From: Paenibacillus humicola
GTDB taxonomy: Bacteria > Bacillota > Bacilli > Paenibacillales > Paenibacillaceae
DNA length: 64,000 bases
Assembly: GCF_028826105.1 (NCBI RefSeq)
Contig: NZ_JAQGPL010000001.1
Coordinates: 3,560,501-3,624,500, forward strand
Direction: 5' to 3'
Each line of letters opens with the position of its first letter. Positions within the stretch are counted from its first letter, which is position 1. This document shows, piece by piece, positions 55,742-63,272 of this stretch. The translations under genes were made by a program, and so were the position numbers. The notes below the pieces were generated by a model that did not search any database, was not told the DNA's origin, and saw nothing but the letters and a program-made list of their open reading frames with translations.

Positions 55742-55831
55742 CGGTGATTCGCTCCTTCCCTGTAAAACGGCCTGCCGGAACAGACCGCCGCATTTCCTTT
55801 TCTACGTTCTAGTTTCCACAAAAAAAGTAAC

Positions 55832-55859
55832 TTGCAATCCCCCCCGGTTTTGCTATACT
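55832..55859 (+). promoter_or_regulatory. Promoter of speA
   Basis: TTGCAA (55832-55837), 16 bases, then TGC and TATACT (55854-55859), an extended -10. It lies 36 bases before the start codon. Confidence 0.7.
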
Positions 55860-55895
55860 CAAGCTTGTTTGTACGACTAACGACGAAAGGCTGGG

Positions 55896-57374
55896 ATGAA
55901 GCATATGGATCATACCCGGACTCCGCTGTTCAGCGCGCTGCGCGGGCATGCGGCACGCAATCCCGTTCAATTTCATATTCCCGGACATAAAAAAGGGCTC
56001 GGCAGCGACCCGGAATTCCGCGCGTTCATCGGCGATAATGCGCTGTCGATCGACCTGATCAATATCGCGCCGCTCGACGATCTGCACCAGCCGACCGGCG
56101 TCATCGAAGACGCGCAAAAGCTTGCCGCGGACGCATTCGGAGCCGATTATACCTTTTTTTCCGTACAGGGCACAAGCGGCGCTATTATGACGATGATTTT
56201 GACGGTATGCGCCCCAGGCGACAAAATCATCGTTCCCCGCAACGTGCATAAATCGATCATGTCGGCGATCATTTTCGCCGGCGCGCGCCCGGTCTTCATT
56301 TCGCCCGCGCGGGACGCCAATCTCGGCATCGATCACGGCATTTCGACCCGCGCGGTAAAGCGCGCGCTGGACCGCCATCCGGACGCGAAGGCCGTGCTTG
56401 TCATCAACCCGACCTATTTCGGCATCTGCGCGAATTTGAAGGAAATTGTCGAGCTGGTCCACAGCTACGACATTCCGGTGCTCGTGGACGAAGCGCACGG
56501 GGTGCTGATTCATTTCCACGAAAAGCTGCCGATGTCCGCCATGCAGGCCGGCGCCGATATGGCGGCCACGAGCGTGCATAAGCTGGGCGGCTCGATGACC
56601 CAAAGCTCCGTGCTGAACGTGCGCGCCGGCCGTATCAACCCGCAGCGGGTGCAGACGATCATCAGCATGCTGACGACGACGTCGACCTCTTATTTGCTGC
56701 TGGCTTCGCTCGACACGTCCCGGCGCCATCTGGCGCTGCATGGCCACGAAATCGCCCAGAAAGCCATCGATTTGGCCGATTATGCGCGCGCCGAAATTAA
56801 CCGTATTCCGGGTCTTTACTGCCCGGGCGAGGAAATTCTGGGCGGCGAGGCGACGTACGATTACGACCCGACGAAATTGACGGTTCATGTCCGCCATCTG
56901 GGCATTACCGGTTACGAAACGGAAAACTGGCTGCGCGAAACGTATAACATCGAAGTCGAGCTGAGCGATATGTACAACATTCTTGCCCTCGTGACGCCCG
57001 GCGATACACAGGATTCGGTCGGCACGCTGCTATCGGCGCTGCGCGATCTGGCGAACACTTATCACGAGGTGAACGAAGCAAACGAGCTGGTCGTGAAAAT
57101 TCCGGAGATCCCCCAGCTCTCGCTTACGCCCCGCGACGCGTTCTATGCCGAAACGGAGGTCATTCCGTTCAAGGAATCCGCAGGCCGCATTATCGCCGAG
57201 TTCATCTATGTCTACCCGCCGGGCATTCCGATCTTGCTTCCCGGCGAAGTCATATCGCAGGAAAATATCGATTATATCGTTGACCACGTCGAGGTCGGAC
57301 TGCCCGTGAAAGGACCTGAGGACCGCAGCATCGAATTCGTTAAGGTCATCGTAGAGGAAAAAGCGATTTCATAA
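55896..57374 (+). CDS. speA: Arginine decarboxylase (Orn/Lys/Arg decarboxylase family)
   Basis: A 492-residue PLP enzyme. It begins with RNPVQFHIPGHKKG, carries VQGTSGAIMTMI and VLVDEAHGVLIHFH, and has the PLP Lys in SVHKLGGSMTQSS. Its length matches B. subtilis SpeA, which makes agmatine for polyamine synthesis; a lysine decarboxylase of the same family cannot be excluded. ATG at 55896 follows AAAGG; a second ATG lies three codons later. Confidence 0.92.
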   Translation: MKHMDHTRTPLFSALRGHAARNPVQFHIPGHKKGLGSDPEFRAFIGDNALSIDLINIAPLDDLHQPTGVIEDAQKLAADAFGADYTFFSVQGTSGAIMTMILTVCAPGDKIIVPRNVHKSIMSAIIFAGARPVFISPARDANLGIDHGISTRAVKRALDRHPDAKAVLVINPTYFGICANLKEIVELVHSYDIPVLVDEAHGVLIHFHEKLPMSAMQAGADMAATSVHKLGGSMTQSSVLNVRAGRINPQRVQTIISMLTTTSTSYLLLASLDTSRRHLALHGHEIAQKAIDLADYARAEINRIPGLYCPGEEILGGEATYDYDPTKLTVHVRHLGITGYETENWLRETYNIEVELSDMYNILALVTPGDTQDSVGTLLSALRDLANTYHEVNEANELVVKIPEIPQLSLTPRDAFYAETEVIPFKESAGRIIAEFIYVYPPGIPILLPGEVISQENIDYIVDHVEVGLPVKGPEDRSIEFVKVIVEEKAIS

Positions 57375-57409
57375 GCCCTTGATCCGCATTGCCGGGCGGT
57401 CTTTTCGGA

Positions 57410-57438
57410 TTGTCAACCGCCCGGCGGAATGCTATGAT
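57410..57438 (+). promoter_or_regulatory. Promoter of the DUF1885 gene
   Basis: TTGTCA (57410-57415), a 17-base spacer ending TGC, then TATGAT (57433-57438). Confidence 0.78.
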
Positions 57439-57491
57439 GGTACACGTATATAACCGAATGCTCCGCGTTTTTGCGAAAGGTGGTCTTGACT

Positions 57492-57911
57492 TTGAGTCAA
57501 AGCGCTTACATTACATTCGTGGAAGGCTCCGCCGTCGAACGGCTCAGCCTGGACGACGTGAAGGAATGGCTTGGACGATACCGCCGTCAGACGTCGTTGA
57601 CCGGCGAGCAGCTGGATTGGGATTATGCCGACGCCGCTTTTCCTTATACCGTGGAAACCCGGCCCGGGGAGGAAGACCGCTGGTTTTATTTGAAAGGAAC
57701 GACGCCGCAATACCGGTATATTTTGTTCGGCGTCGGCAACAAAGCGGATGGCGAACGGGAAACACATTTCGTGCAGGTTGTGCTTCCCGACGACGCAACG
57801 CACGGCGATAAGGCGAAAGGCAACGAGCTGTGCAAATATTTCGCCCGGCATCTGAAAGCCGAGCTTACGCTGTTTAACGGGAGAACGATGTATTTCAACC
57901 CGCGCAAATAA
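57492..57911 (+). CDS. DUF1885 family protein
   Basis: A 139-residue protein. It begins MSQSAYITFVEGSAVE and contains LTGEQLDWDYADAAFPYTVE and THGDKAKGNELCKYF, ending GRTMYFNPRK, a pattern of the DUF1885 family. Function unknown. TTG at 57492 is chosen because AAAGGTGG lies eight bases upstream; an earlier TTG at 57471 lies before that site. Confidence 0.83.
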   Translation: MSQSAYITFVEGSAVERLSLDDVKEWLGRYRRQTSLTGEQLDWDYADAAFPYTVETRPGEEDRWFYLKGTTPQYRYILFGVGNKADGERETHFVQVVLPDDATHGDKAKGNELCKYFARHLKAELTLFNGRTMYFNPRK

Positions 57912-57926
57912 TTTCGTACATACAAC

Positions 57927-57969
57927 GATAAACCCCGCCCTCCCGGCTGCCGGGAAGGCGGGGTTTATC
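57927..57969. terminator. Bidirectional terminator between DUF1885 and DUF1292 genes
   Basis: GATAAACCCCGCC pairs perfectly with GGCGGGGTTTATC, with an inner CCCGG/CCGGG pairing. The genes converge on it. Confidence 0.92.
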
Positions 57970-57983
57970 GCTAAATACGGACG

Positions 57984-58298
57984 TTAAGCCCGGCTGTTCT
58001 CGCGTTCGGCGATTTCTTCATAAATGCGGGTGACGCGGTCCCACTCGGCATCGTCCTCGATACCGACGAGAAACGCTTCCTCGCCCTCTTCTTCGATGCG
58101 AAAAATAACGCCGTCCGCTTCCGGATCGTTCCGGTCCAGCAGAACCGCATAGACCTTTTCCTCGGATTCGAACGTATATACCATCACCATTTCCCGCTCT
58201 TTGCCTTCCTCGTCCTCGACAAGAAAAACGTGCTCCTCATGCTCGTGGTCATGATCGTGACCGCATCCGCAATCGTCGCCGTGAATATGTTCGCTCAT
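57984..58298 (-). CDS. yrzB: DUF1292 family protein with His/Asp-rich N-terminus
   Basis: A 104-residue acidic protein. Residues 4-23 are rich in His, Asp, Glu and Cys (GDDCGCGHDHDHEHEEH). The DUF1292 core follows, with EREMVMVYTFESEEKVYAVL and EEEAFLVGIEDDAEWD-like acidic segments. The N-terminus could bind Ni, Zn or Co ions; this is inferred from composition. GAGGG lies before the ATG. Unlike the B. subtilis yrzB locus, no yrrK or yrzL neighbour is present. Confidence 0.88.
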   Translation of the reverse strand: MSEHIHGDDCGCGHDHDHEHEEHVFLVEDEEGKEREMVMVYTFESEEKVYAVLLDRNDPEADGVIFRIEEEGEEAFLVGIEDDAEWDRVTRIYEEIAERENSRA

Positions 58299-58407
58299 CG
58301 TAAACCCTCATTTCTGTATATGTACCAAGCTTACAGGTATCGTAACATGATCGCCCTGCCCGGTCAAACGAGAAGACCCCGCTCCTCAAAGGGCGGGGCC
58401 GGTACGT

Positions 58408-58974
58408 TTATTTGGATGTAATCGTTTTTTCCGATACGACTCTCCAGTCATCGTTCGGGTTGATCTTCATGAAGAAACGAATGACGTATTTGCCTGGACT
58501 GTTGAACGTGTAGGTAATATCGTTCGTTTTGTACCAGAAATTGTCTTTCTCTGTCTTCTCGTTCTCCGACTGAATGATTGTCTCCGTCCCGCTCGGATCG
58601 AACAGGGAAACCTTGACACCGGAAATGTCGGTCGTTAAATTATCGATTTGGGCGAATACATTGAACGTAATTTTGCTGCCTGCCGTTACATTGCCGAAAA
58701 TCTTCTTGTCGTCCTGGAAAAGAAACATATGAACGTTCGGTTTAAACAAGGTCGCCGTCTTGCCCTCGTCGTCCCAAACGATCAGTGACTGCAGCGTATC
58801 GGCAATTTGCCTGATCGGCAAATAGGTCTTGCCGTCAACAATCAAACCGGAATCGTCAAGCGTCGATCCGTTCACGATCACGCGGATTTTCTGCGCGGCG
58901 GAATCGGCGAAGATCATCGTACCGCCCCATAATGACATGACCAGCAGCAAGATGAGAATCTTTCTGAATTTCAT
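58408..58974 (-). CDS. Secreted stalk-domain (copper amine oxidase N-terminal-like) protein
   Basis: A 188-residue protein. A signal peptide covers about 1-23 (ILILLLVMSLWGGTMIFA). A short stalk domain lies at about 30-75 (VIVNGSTLDDSGLIVDGKTY, then LPIRQIADTL). An Ig-like C-terminal half follows, with YTFNSPGKYVIRFFMKINP. ATG at 58974 follows GGAGGG by nine bases. It is probably a surface or extracellular protein. A GC-rich hairpin with a weak T-tract at about 58375-58400 may terminate it. Confidence 0.82.
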   Translation of the reverse strand: MKFRKILILLLVMSLWGGTMIFADSAAQKIRVIVNGSTLDDSGLIVDGKTYLPIRQIADTLQSLIVWDDEGKTATLFKPNVHMFLFQDDKKIFGNVTAGSKITFNVFAQIDNLTTDISGVKVSLFDPSGTETIIQSENEKTEKDNFWYKTNDITYTFNSPGKYVIRFFMKINPNDDWRVVSEKTITSK

Positions 58975-59139
58975 GGTCGCAAACCCTCCATCCGTTTGTC
59001 TGGATGAATGGTTATACTCACCAAGTCGTCCAAAGTTGCGCAACTTGAACACGTTTTTTGTTTCGCGTACCGTTGTCGCATGTTGAAGAAAAGCGCGCTT
59101 GCCCGGGAAATGGCTCTTCTACGTTACCGCGTGATGCGG

Positions 59140-59337
59140 TCAGACGTACGTTTTCGTCAAAATGCAGGGCACGCCGTTTCCCGCCGCCCCCGGCTGCCGC
59201 ATATGGTCCAAGTACCGCATCCCGCGGGCGCAAGGCGTTTTGCACACCGCGCATGTATCGGATAAAACCAGCTTCAAAACGGCTTGCTTCCGATCGGAGC
59301 GCGTCTTCTGTTTTTTCACCGCTTTACCTTTTGCCAT
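59140..59337 (-). CDS. Small basic Cys-motif protein
   Basis: A 65-residue protein. A Lys/Arg-rich N-terminus (GKAVKKQKTRSDRKQA) is followed by a CAVCKTPC motif at about residues 30-37 and a further Cys in GVPCILTK. The Cys spacing suggests a metal-binding or redox site. ATG at 59337 follows GGGGCAGGTG. It is divergent from the MBL-fold gene. I do not recognise the family with certainty; the codon pattern and ribosome site support it as a real gene. Confidence 0.6.
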   Translation of the reverse strand: MAKGKAVKKQKTRSDRKQAVLKLVLSDTCAVCKTPCARGMRYLDHMRQPGAAGNGVPCILTKTYV

Positions 59338-59517
59338 CTGATCGTGCACCTGCCCCATCGTCACGGTTGTTTCCCCACATTGTATGACAGGCGAGGCTTG
59401 GCGGTATGTTGTCCCGGCTGTCTCGCAGGCGGACCTGCGGCAATTTGGGCCCGCTTTCCAACGCGAACCGGACATGGTACAGTAAATGCGAACCATTTTC
59501 CACGGGGGGTTAACCGA

Positions 59518-60246
59518 TTGAACATTCAAATGCTTGGGACGGGCAGCGCGTTTGCCAAACGTTACTTCAACAATAACGCCCTGCTTGATGCGGAAGGCGG
59601 GACGGTCATGCTCGACTGCGGCATTACGGGACCGGCCGCGCTCCATTCGCTCGGCAGGACATTCAACGATATCGACGCGCTGCTGCTCAGCCACATTCAT
59701 GCCGATCATATCGGCGGCGTCGAGGAGTTTGCATTTCAAATGAAATTTGTATACAACCGGAAGCCGGTTCTCTATATTCCGGAGCCGCTGACGAACGTCT
59801 TATGGGAAAACTCGCTAAAGGGCGGTCTCGTTCAGGAGGAATGGACGAAGCTGGACGATTTTTTCGAGGTTCGTCCGCTGCGGGAAGGAGAAGCCGCGGA
59901 GCTCGTGCCGGGCTTGTCGGTCGAGCCGATCCGCACCCCGCATATCGCGGGAAAAGCCAGCTACTCTTATATCGTGAACCGAACGTTTTTTTATTCGGCG
60001 GACATGACGTTTCAGCCGGAGCTGCTCGCCGAGCTTGCCGGACGCGGCTGCACGGTCTTCTTTCACGACTGCCAGCTGAAATCTCCGGGCATCGTTCATG
60101 CTTCGCTGGACGAGCTCTTGACGCTGCCGGAAACGATGCAGGAGCGGATATGGCTGATGCATTACGACGATACGAAACCGCAGTTCGAAGGCAGGACCGG
60201 AAAAATGAGATTTGTGGAGCAGCACTCCCTGTACACCTTCGAGTAA
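59518..60246 (+). CDS. MBL-fold metallo-hydrolase (RNase Z/lactonase-like)
   Basis: A 242-residue protein. The metal motif LLSHIHADHIGG (HxHxDH) lies near residue 60. Further ligands are in RTPHIAGKASYSY, FFYSADMTF (Asp) and WLMHYDD (His). It starts MNIQMLGTGSAFAKRYFNNN. TTG at 59518 follows GGGGGG by eight bases. Substrate unknown; the length is shorter than tRNase Z and the exosite is absent. Confidence 0.9.
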   Translation: MNIQMLGTGSAFAKRYFNNNALLDAEGGTVMLDCGITGPAALHSLGRTFNDIDALLLSHIHADHIGGVEEFAFQMKFVYNRKPVLYIPEPLTNVLWENSLKGGLVQEEWTKLDDFFEVRPLREGEAAELVPGLSVEPIRTPHIAGKASYSYIVNRTFFYSADMTFQPELLAELAGRGCTVFFHDCQLKSPGIVHASLDELLTLPETMQERIWLMHYDDTKPQFEGRTGKMRFVEQHSLYTFE

Positions 60247-60287
60247 CGAAAAACAGCCCGCTGGCCATCCAGCGGGCTGTTTTCGTT
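60246..60287. terminator. Bidirectional terminator between the MBL gene and the DUF3892 gene
   Basis: ACGAAAACAGCCCGCTGG pairs perfectly with CCAGCGGGCTGTTTTCGT around a CCAT loop, starting at the stop codon of the MBL gene. Confidence 0.95.
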
Positions 60288-60297
60288 ATCGAACCGG

Positions 60298-60558
60298 TCA
60301 GAAGCCCGGCAGGGAATCGAGATTGTTGCTGGGGTCGCCGTCGGCATCGCCCCGGATATAGGTTTCGCCGTCTCTGCCCTTAAAGGCATTGACGCCGGCG
60401 ATTTGACCTTCTTGGACGGCTGCGAGCGCCTGCTCGTAATTAAGAACGCGTCCGGAGGACGTCCTGAAGGCCGTCAGATCGCCGTCGCCGTTTTTCTGAA
60501 CCGCTACGAACGTTTCCCGCTGCCCCGCATTCGGGTTCACCGCATTGTTGTCAGCCAT
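60298..60558 (-). CDS. DUF3892 family protein
   Basis: An 86-residue protein with RETFVAVQKNGDGDLTAFRT, then YEQALAAVQEGQIAGVNAFK and a C-terminal DGETYIRGDADGDPSNNLD, a pattern typical of DUF3892 proteins in Paenibacillus. Function unknown. AAAGGAGAG lies about eight bases before the ATG. Confidence 0.85.
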   Translation of the reverse strand: MADNNAVNPNAGQRETFVAVQKNGDGDLTAFRTSSGRVLNYEQALAAVQEGQIAGVNAFKGRDGETYIRGDADGDPSNNLDSLPGF

Positions 60559-60680
60559 GGTACGCTCTCTCCTTTCGTGATCGATTCGGTATTTAGGTTG
60601 CCCGATAAGCCGGTAAAAAATGCCCCTGCCGGAATGAAGCCGCACGGCTGCGCACCGAAAATTCCGATGCGGCTCGGCGC

Positions 60681-60941
60681 TCAGCCGCCTGTCGGCAGCG
60701 GCACGCGGTTCGGATCGCCTTCCCGTTTGCCGGCATACGGCGGCGCAAGCGTCTGCGATTCGTTCGGGGGATCGTATACATCCCCGAAGACCGTTTCGCT
60801 TTCGGGTTCCCGGTATACGTCGGCAAATACGTTTTGAACCTGATGTCCGCCCGGCTTCGCATCCGCCCCGGATTCCGGATTGCAGCCGGAACAAGCGAGC
60901 ATCATGACAGCGGCTCCAAAAACGACGGCGATTGCTTTCAT
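60681..60941 (-). CDS. Small predicted lipoprotein
   Basis: An 86-residue protein. Signal and lipobox (VFGAAVMMLACSGC) give a lipidated Cys at about residue 20. The mature part is hydrophilic and contains two similar copies of a short motif (NVFADVYREPES and TVFGDVYDPPNES). ATG at 60941 is chosen; another ATG two codons upstream lies against the ribosome site GAGGGAAG. Not recognised. Confidence 0.65.
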   Translation of the reverse strand: MKAIAVVFGAAVMMLACSGCNPESGADAKPGGHQVQNVFADVYREPESETVFGDVYDPPNESQTLAPPYAGKREGDPNRVPLPTGG

Positions 60942-61014
60942 GCACATCTTCCCTCATTTCTTCAAAGTCAGGAATAGTGTGCACCAATTCGATCACTCTC
61001 AAACGCGCCGTACG

Positions 61015-61197
61015 TCAATGACCGCCGCGGTTTTTGCCGTCGTCCGCCGCATCCGGCGGCAGCCGGCGCATCCACAGGAACTTCTCATCGTAAGCGGTCG
61101 AATCGTGAACGATCAGCTTCACGACGCAAACGGATACCACAATAACGAGAGCAAACAGGCCGATCAGCCAAATCACCAAATAGGCCGCCTCATTCAT
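61015..61197 (-). CDS. Small single-helix membrane protein
   Basis: A 60-residue protein. One long hydrophobic helix (LVIWLIGLFALVIVVSVCVV) is followed by a charged cytosolic tail. ATG at 61197 is chosen with GGGAGG and GGAG upstream. Not recognised. Confidence 0.6.
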   Translation of the reverse strand: MNEAAYLVIWLIGLFALVIVVSVCVVKLIVHDSTAYDEKFLWMRRLPPDAADDGKNRGGH

Positions 61198-61346
61198 GCT
61201 ACTCCGCCTCCCACGACGCTTTTGTGTAAAGGTATGCGCCGCATAAGGGAAATAGTCGCGCATGGAATAAAAGCGCGGCAAGCGTTTATCCTATTTGTTT
61301 AGACCGGACGACGGATATCCGGCACGTGCGAAAGGAGCCTTCAACG

Positions 61347-61541
61347 ATGCTGAACAATTTGGAAAGCAGCTATGACTGCTCGCAGGCGTCCGAGGATTTA
61401 CATTCGCTCCGGCTCGAGCTTGAATCGCTCATAAGCGGCAGCAGCGAACGTTCCCCGGAGGAACAGGAAAAGATCAACCGTATCGAAAACCAGATTCGTT
61501 TTATCGCGAACAAATGCGGAATCGAGCCGCACCCTTCCTGA
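61347..61541 (+). CDS. Small helical protein of unknown function
   Basis: A 64-residue protein. The heptad-like pattern from SEDLHSLRLELESLISG to EKINRIENQIRFIANKCG suggests an antiparallel helical hairpin of the size seen in Spo0E-type phosphatases, but the SQELD signature of that family is missing. AAAGGAG lies nine bases before the ATG. A GC-rich hairpin (61551-61597) follows, without a T-tract. Confidence 0.6.
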   Translation: MLNNLESSYDCSQASEDLHSLRLELESLISGSSERSPEEQEKINRIENQIRFIANKCGIEPHPS

Positions 61542-61631
61542 CTGCAAGAGGCCCCTTGCGGCCTGACGGCTGTTTGCCGAAAGGCCGCAAAGGGCTGAAT
61601 TGTGCGAATAATAAAACTTTCATTCAGACAG

Positions 61632-61660
61632 TTGACTCGCCTTTTTCCTTTTGATATATT
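61632..61660 (+). promoter_or_regulatory. Promoter of the tRNA-Val gene
   Basis: TTGACT (61632-61637), a 17-base spacer and TATATT (61655-61660), 40 bases before the tRNA. Confidence 0.82.
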
Positions 61661-61699
61661 ATTACTTGTCACCGCGAGACGCGGGATCCATCACAATAC

Positions 61700-61772
61700 G
61701 ATCTGTTAGCTCAGCTGGGAGAGCACCATCTTGACAGGGTGGGGGTCAGTGGTTCGAGCCCACTACAGATCA
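61700..61772 (+). tRNA. tRNA-Val (anticodon GAC)
   Basis: A complete cloverleaf: acceptor GATCTGT with ACAGATC, D arm GCTCAGCTGGGAGAGC, anticodon stem CCATC with GGTGG around loop TTGACAG (anticodon GAC), and T arm with GGTTCGAGCC. The discriminator is A. The CCA end is not encoded. It has its own promoter and terminator. Confidence 0.95.
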
Positions 61773-61776
61773 TACC

Positions 61777-61804
61777 GAAAACCCTTGAGAAATCAAGGGT
61801 TTTC
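61777..61804. terminator. Terminator after the tRNA gene
   Basis: GAAAACCCTTGA pairs perfectly with TCAAGGGTTTTC, and serves both the tRNA and the convergent membrane-protein gene. Confidence 0.92.
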
Positions 61805-61820
61805 TTCATTTTGATTCCAG

Positions 61821-62282
61821 TCAAGCGCGGGCTTCCTTCCGCTGCAGCCATTGCAGAAAACGTAAATTGGCGACAAGAATGAGGAACAGCACCGGGTATT
61901 CGAAAAAGGAGTACATCAGCTTCCAGCCGTTGTAATAAAAGAACCCGCTTTTTAGCGCCATAAACTCATACCCCGTCGAGAAAACCGTCCATAAGAAGAT
62001 ATATCCCAGCTTGGACCCGAAACCTCTCCTGTGTTCCCAAAAGGTTAGGAACAGAATGCTGACGGCCGGGTAGATGCCGAATTGATAAACGAATCCAAGG
62101 TTATCGACGCCTTTGTTAAAATAACCGTATAAGTTCCATTTCAGGTCGAAATAAATATCGACGGAAATTTGAAAGGCTACAGCGAATAAGGATGTGGCAT
62201 ATATTTGCCAGTGAGGCAATGTTTTGGGGATCAGAAAGGCAAAGATATTCAACAGGAAGATGGAGACCCAAAATAAAACCAT
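61821..62282 (-). CDS. CBO0543 family membrane protein
   Basis: A 153-residue protein with four or five helices, beginning MVLFWVSIFLLNIFAFLIPK and containing VDIYFDLKWNLYGYF and EHRRGFGSKLGYIFLWT. The layout fits the CBO0543 family found in spore formers. Function unknown. AAGGAG lies eight bases before the ATG. Confidence 0.8.
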   Translation of the reverse strand: MVLFWVSIFLLNIFAFLIPKTLPHWQIYATSLFAVAFQISVDIYFDLKWNLYGYFNKGVDNLGFVYQFGIYPAVSILFLTFWEHRRGFGSKLGYIFLWTVFSTGYEFMALKSGFFYYNGWKLMYSFFEYPVLFLILVANLRFLQWLQRKEARA

Positions 62283-62424
62283 GAATGCTGCTCCTTATCC
62301 GCATCGTTTCCACTAATTTAACCTGGAACGGGAACGATTATTTAGATGCCAAAAATGACAACCTATTCAAAAGTATCCCATTATCTGCATGCAGCGATTT
62401 CGATTTTCTCGAAAGGAGCTCCTC

Positions 62425-62646
62425 ATGAACAATATGCCAAAATTTTTAATCGGAGCCGGGATATTGCTCGTTCTGATCGGCCTCCTTTGGGCGCTGCTCG
62501 GAAAGTTCATTCCTCTCGGACGTCTGCCGGGCGACATTTCGATTCGGAAAGGGAATTTCGGCTTTTATTTTCCGATCGTCACCTGCATTGTCGTCAGCGT
62601 CGTCTTGTCGCTCGTATCGTATATTGTCCGCTGGTTCATGAAATAA
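62425..62646 (+). CDS. DUF2905 family membrane protein
   Basis: A 73-residue protein with two helices and the family motif FIPLGRLPGDISIRKGNFGF between them. Function unknown. ATG at 62425 is chosen with AAAGGAG six bases upstream. Confidence 0.88.
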   Translation: MNNMPKFLIGAGILLVLIGLLWALLGKFIPLGRLPGDISIRKGNFGFYFPIVTCIVVSVVLSLVSYIVRWFMK

Positions 62647-62749
62647 AGCCCGGACAGGCGTAGATGGGCGTGCATGATTGCCGTTCGCTTGGTGCACGAT
62701 AACGGTAACGAAGGCACCGCCATTTTGCGCGAAAAGAGGGAGACTTTTG

Positions 62750-62944
62750 ATGAGCGATAATCACGAGCGCGAAGCAAACGGCAAGGCCGGTGAACCGGTC
62801 ACGGCAGCCAAGGTTGTTGCGGAAATGCCGCAGGACGACGACATGCGCAGCGAGCTGGAGGACATGAAAGCCCATGACGGTTACCCGGGCTCATGCGGCA
62901 TCGGCAATCCGCCTTCCTCGAAGGAGACAAGCGGCAATGCGTGA
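62750..62944 (+). CDS. Small acidic hydrophilic protein
   Basis: A 64-residue soluble acidic protein with EMPQDDDMRSELEDMKAHDG and a single Cys. GAGGGAGA lies six bases before the ATG. It overlaps the next small gene by eight bases, arguing that both are real and coupled. Not recognised. Confidence 0.6.
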   Translation: MSDNHEREANGKAGEPVTAAKVVAEMPQDDDMRSELEDMKAHDGYPGSCGIGNPPSSKETSGNA

Positions 62945-63086
62945 TGACCGCAAGCACGAACCGACCGTCGCGCCGGGCATGGACACGCACAATACGCTGG
63001 AAGAGGAACCGACGGATGAGGAACGGAAGCGCGGCGATGTCACGGAAGTGACCCGGCTCTATCTTGACCGGACGCCTGAAGATTAG
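62937..63086 (+). CDS. Small charged protein
   Basis: A 49-residue, strongly charged and probably disordered protein (LEEEPTDEERKRGDVTEVTR). AAGGAGA lies nine bases before the ATG. It overlaps the preceding gene. Not recognised. Confidence 0.55.
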   Translation: MRDDRKHEPTVAPGMDTHNTLEEEPTDEERKRGDVTEVTRLYLDRTPED

Positions 63087-63152
63087 CGGCGCTTTCCATG
63101 CGGTGTCTGCATCCCGCCCTATGCGTCACCGGTATGTTTTTCGCATTCGCAG

Positions 63153-63177
63153 CCTCCCGTTCGCCGGGAGGTTTTTT
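63153..63177 (+). terminator. Terminator after the small-gene pair
   Basis: CCTCCCG pairs with CGGGAGG around a TTCGC loop and is followed by six T and a further T-run. Confidence 0.93.
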
Positions 63178-63204
63178 AATTTTTACGCTCCGTCGTGCAA
63201 CCTA

Positions 63205-63234
63205 TTGACTTTTCGTCACGTCAATGAATATACC
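63205..63234 (+). promoter_or_regulatory. Promoter of the SLH protein gene
   Basis: TTGACT (63205-63210), an 18-base spacer and TATACC (63229-63234), about 38 bases before the GTG. Confidence 0.65.
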
Positions 63235-63272
63235 ACGCAGGAACAAATGGAAAATAAATGAGGTGATGGCAC

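Noticed and set aside
53576..55747. 723-codon open frame on the plus strand across both MFS genes
   Set aside because: It spans two clear MFS genes and their gap and reads as low-complexity Arg/Gln/Asp sequence. It is an antisense artefact.
54363..55793. 476-codon minus-strand frame overlapping the first MFS gene
   Set aside because: It is out of frame with the membrane-helix pattern and Arg/Ala-rich; the adjacent frame is the real transporter.
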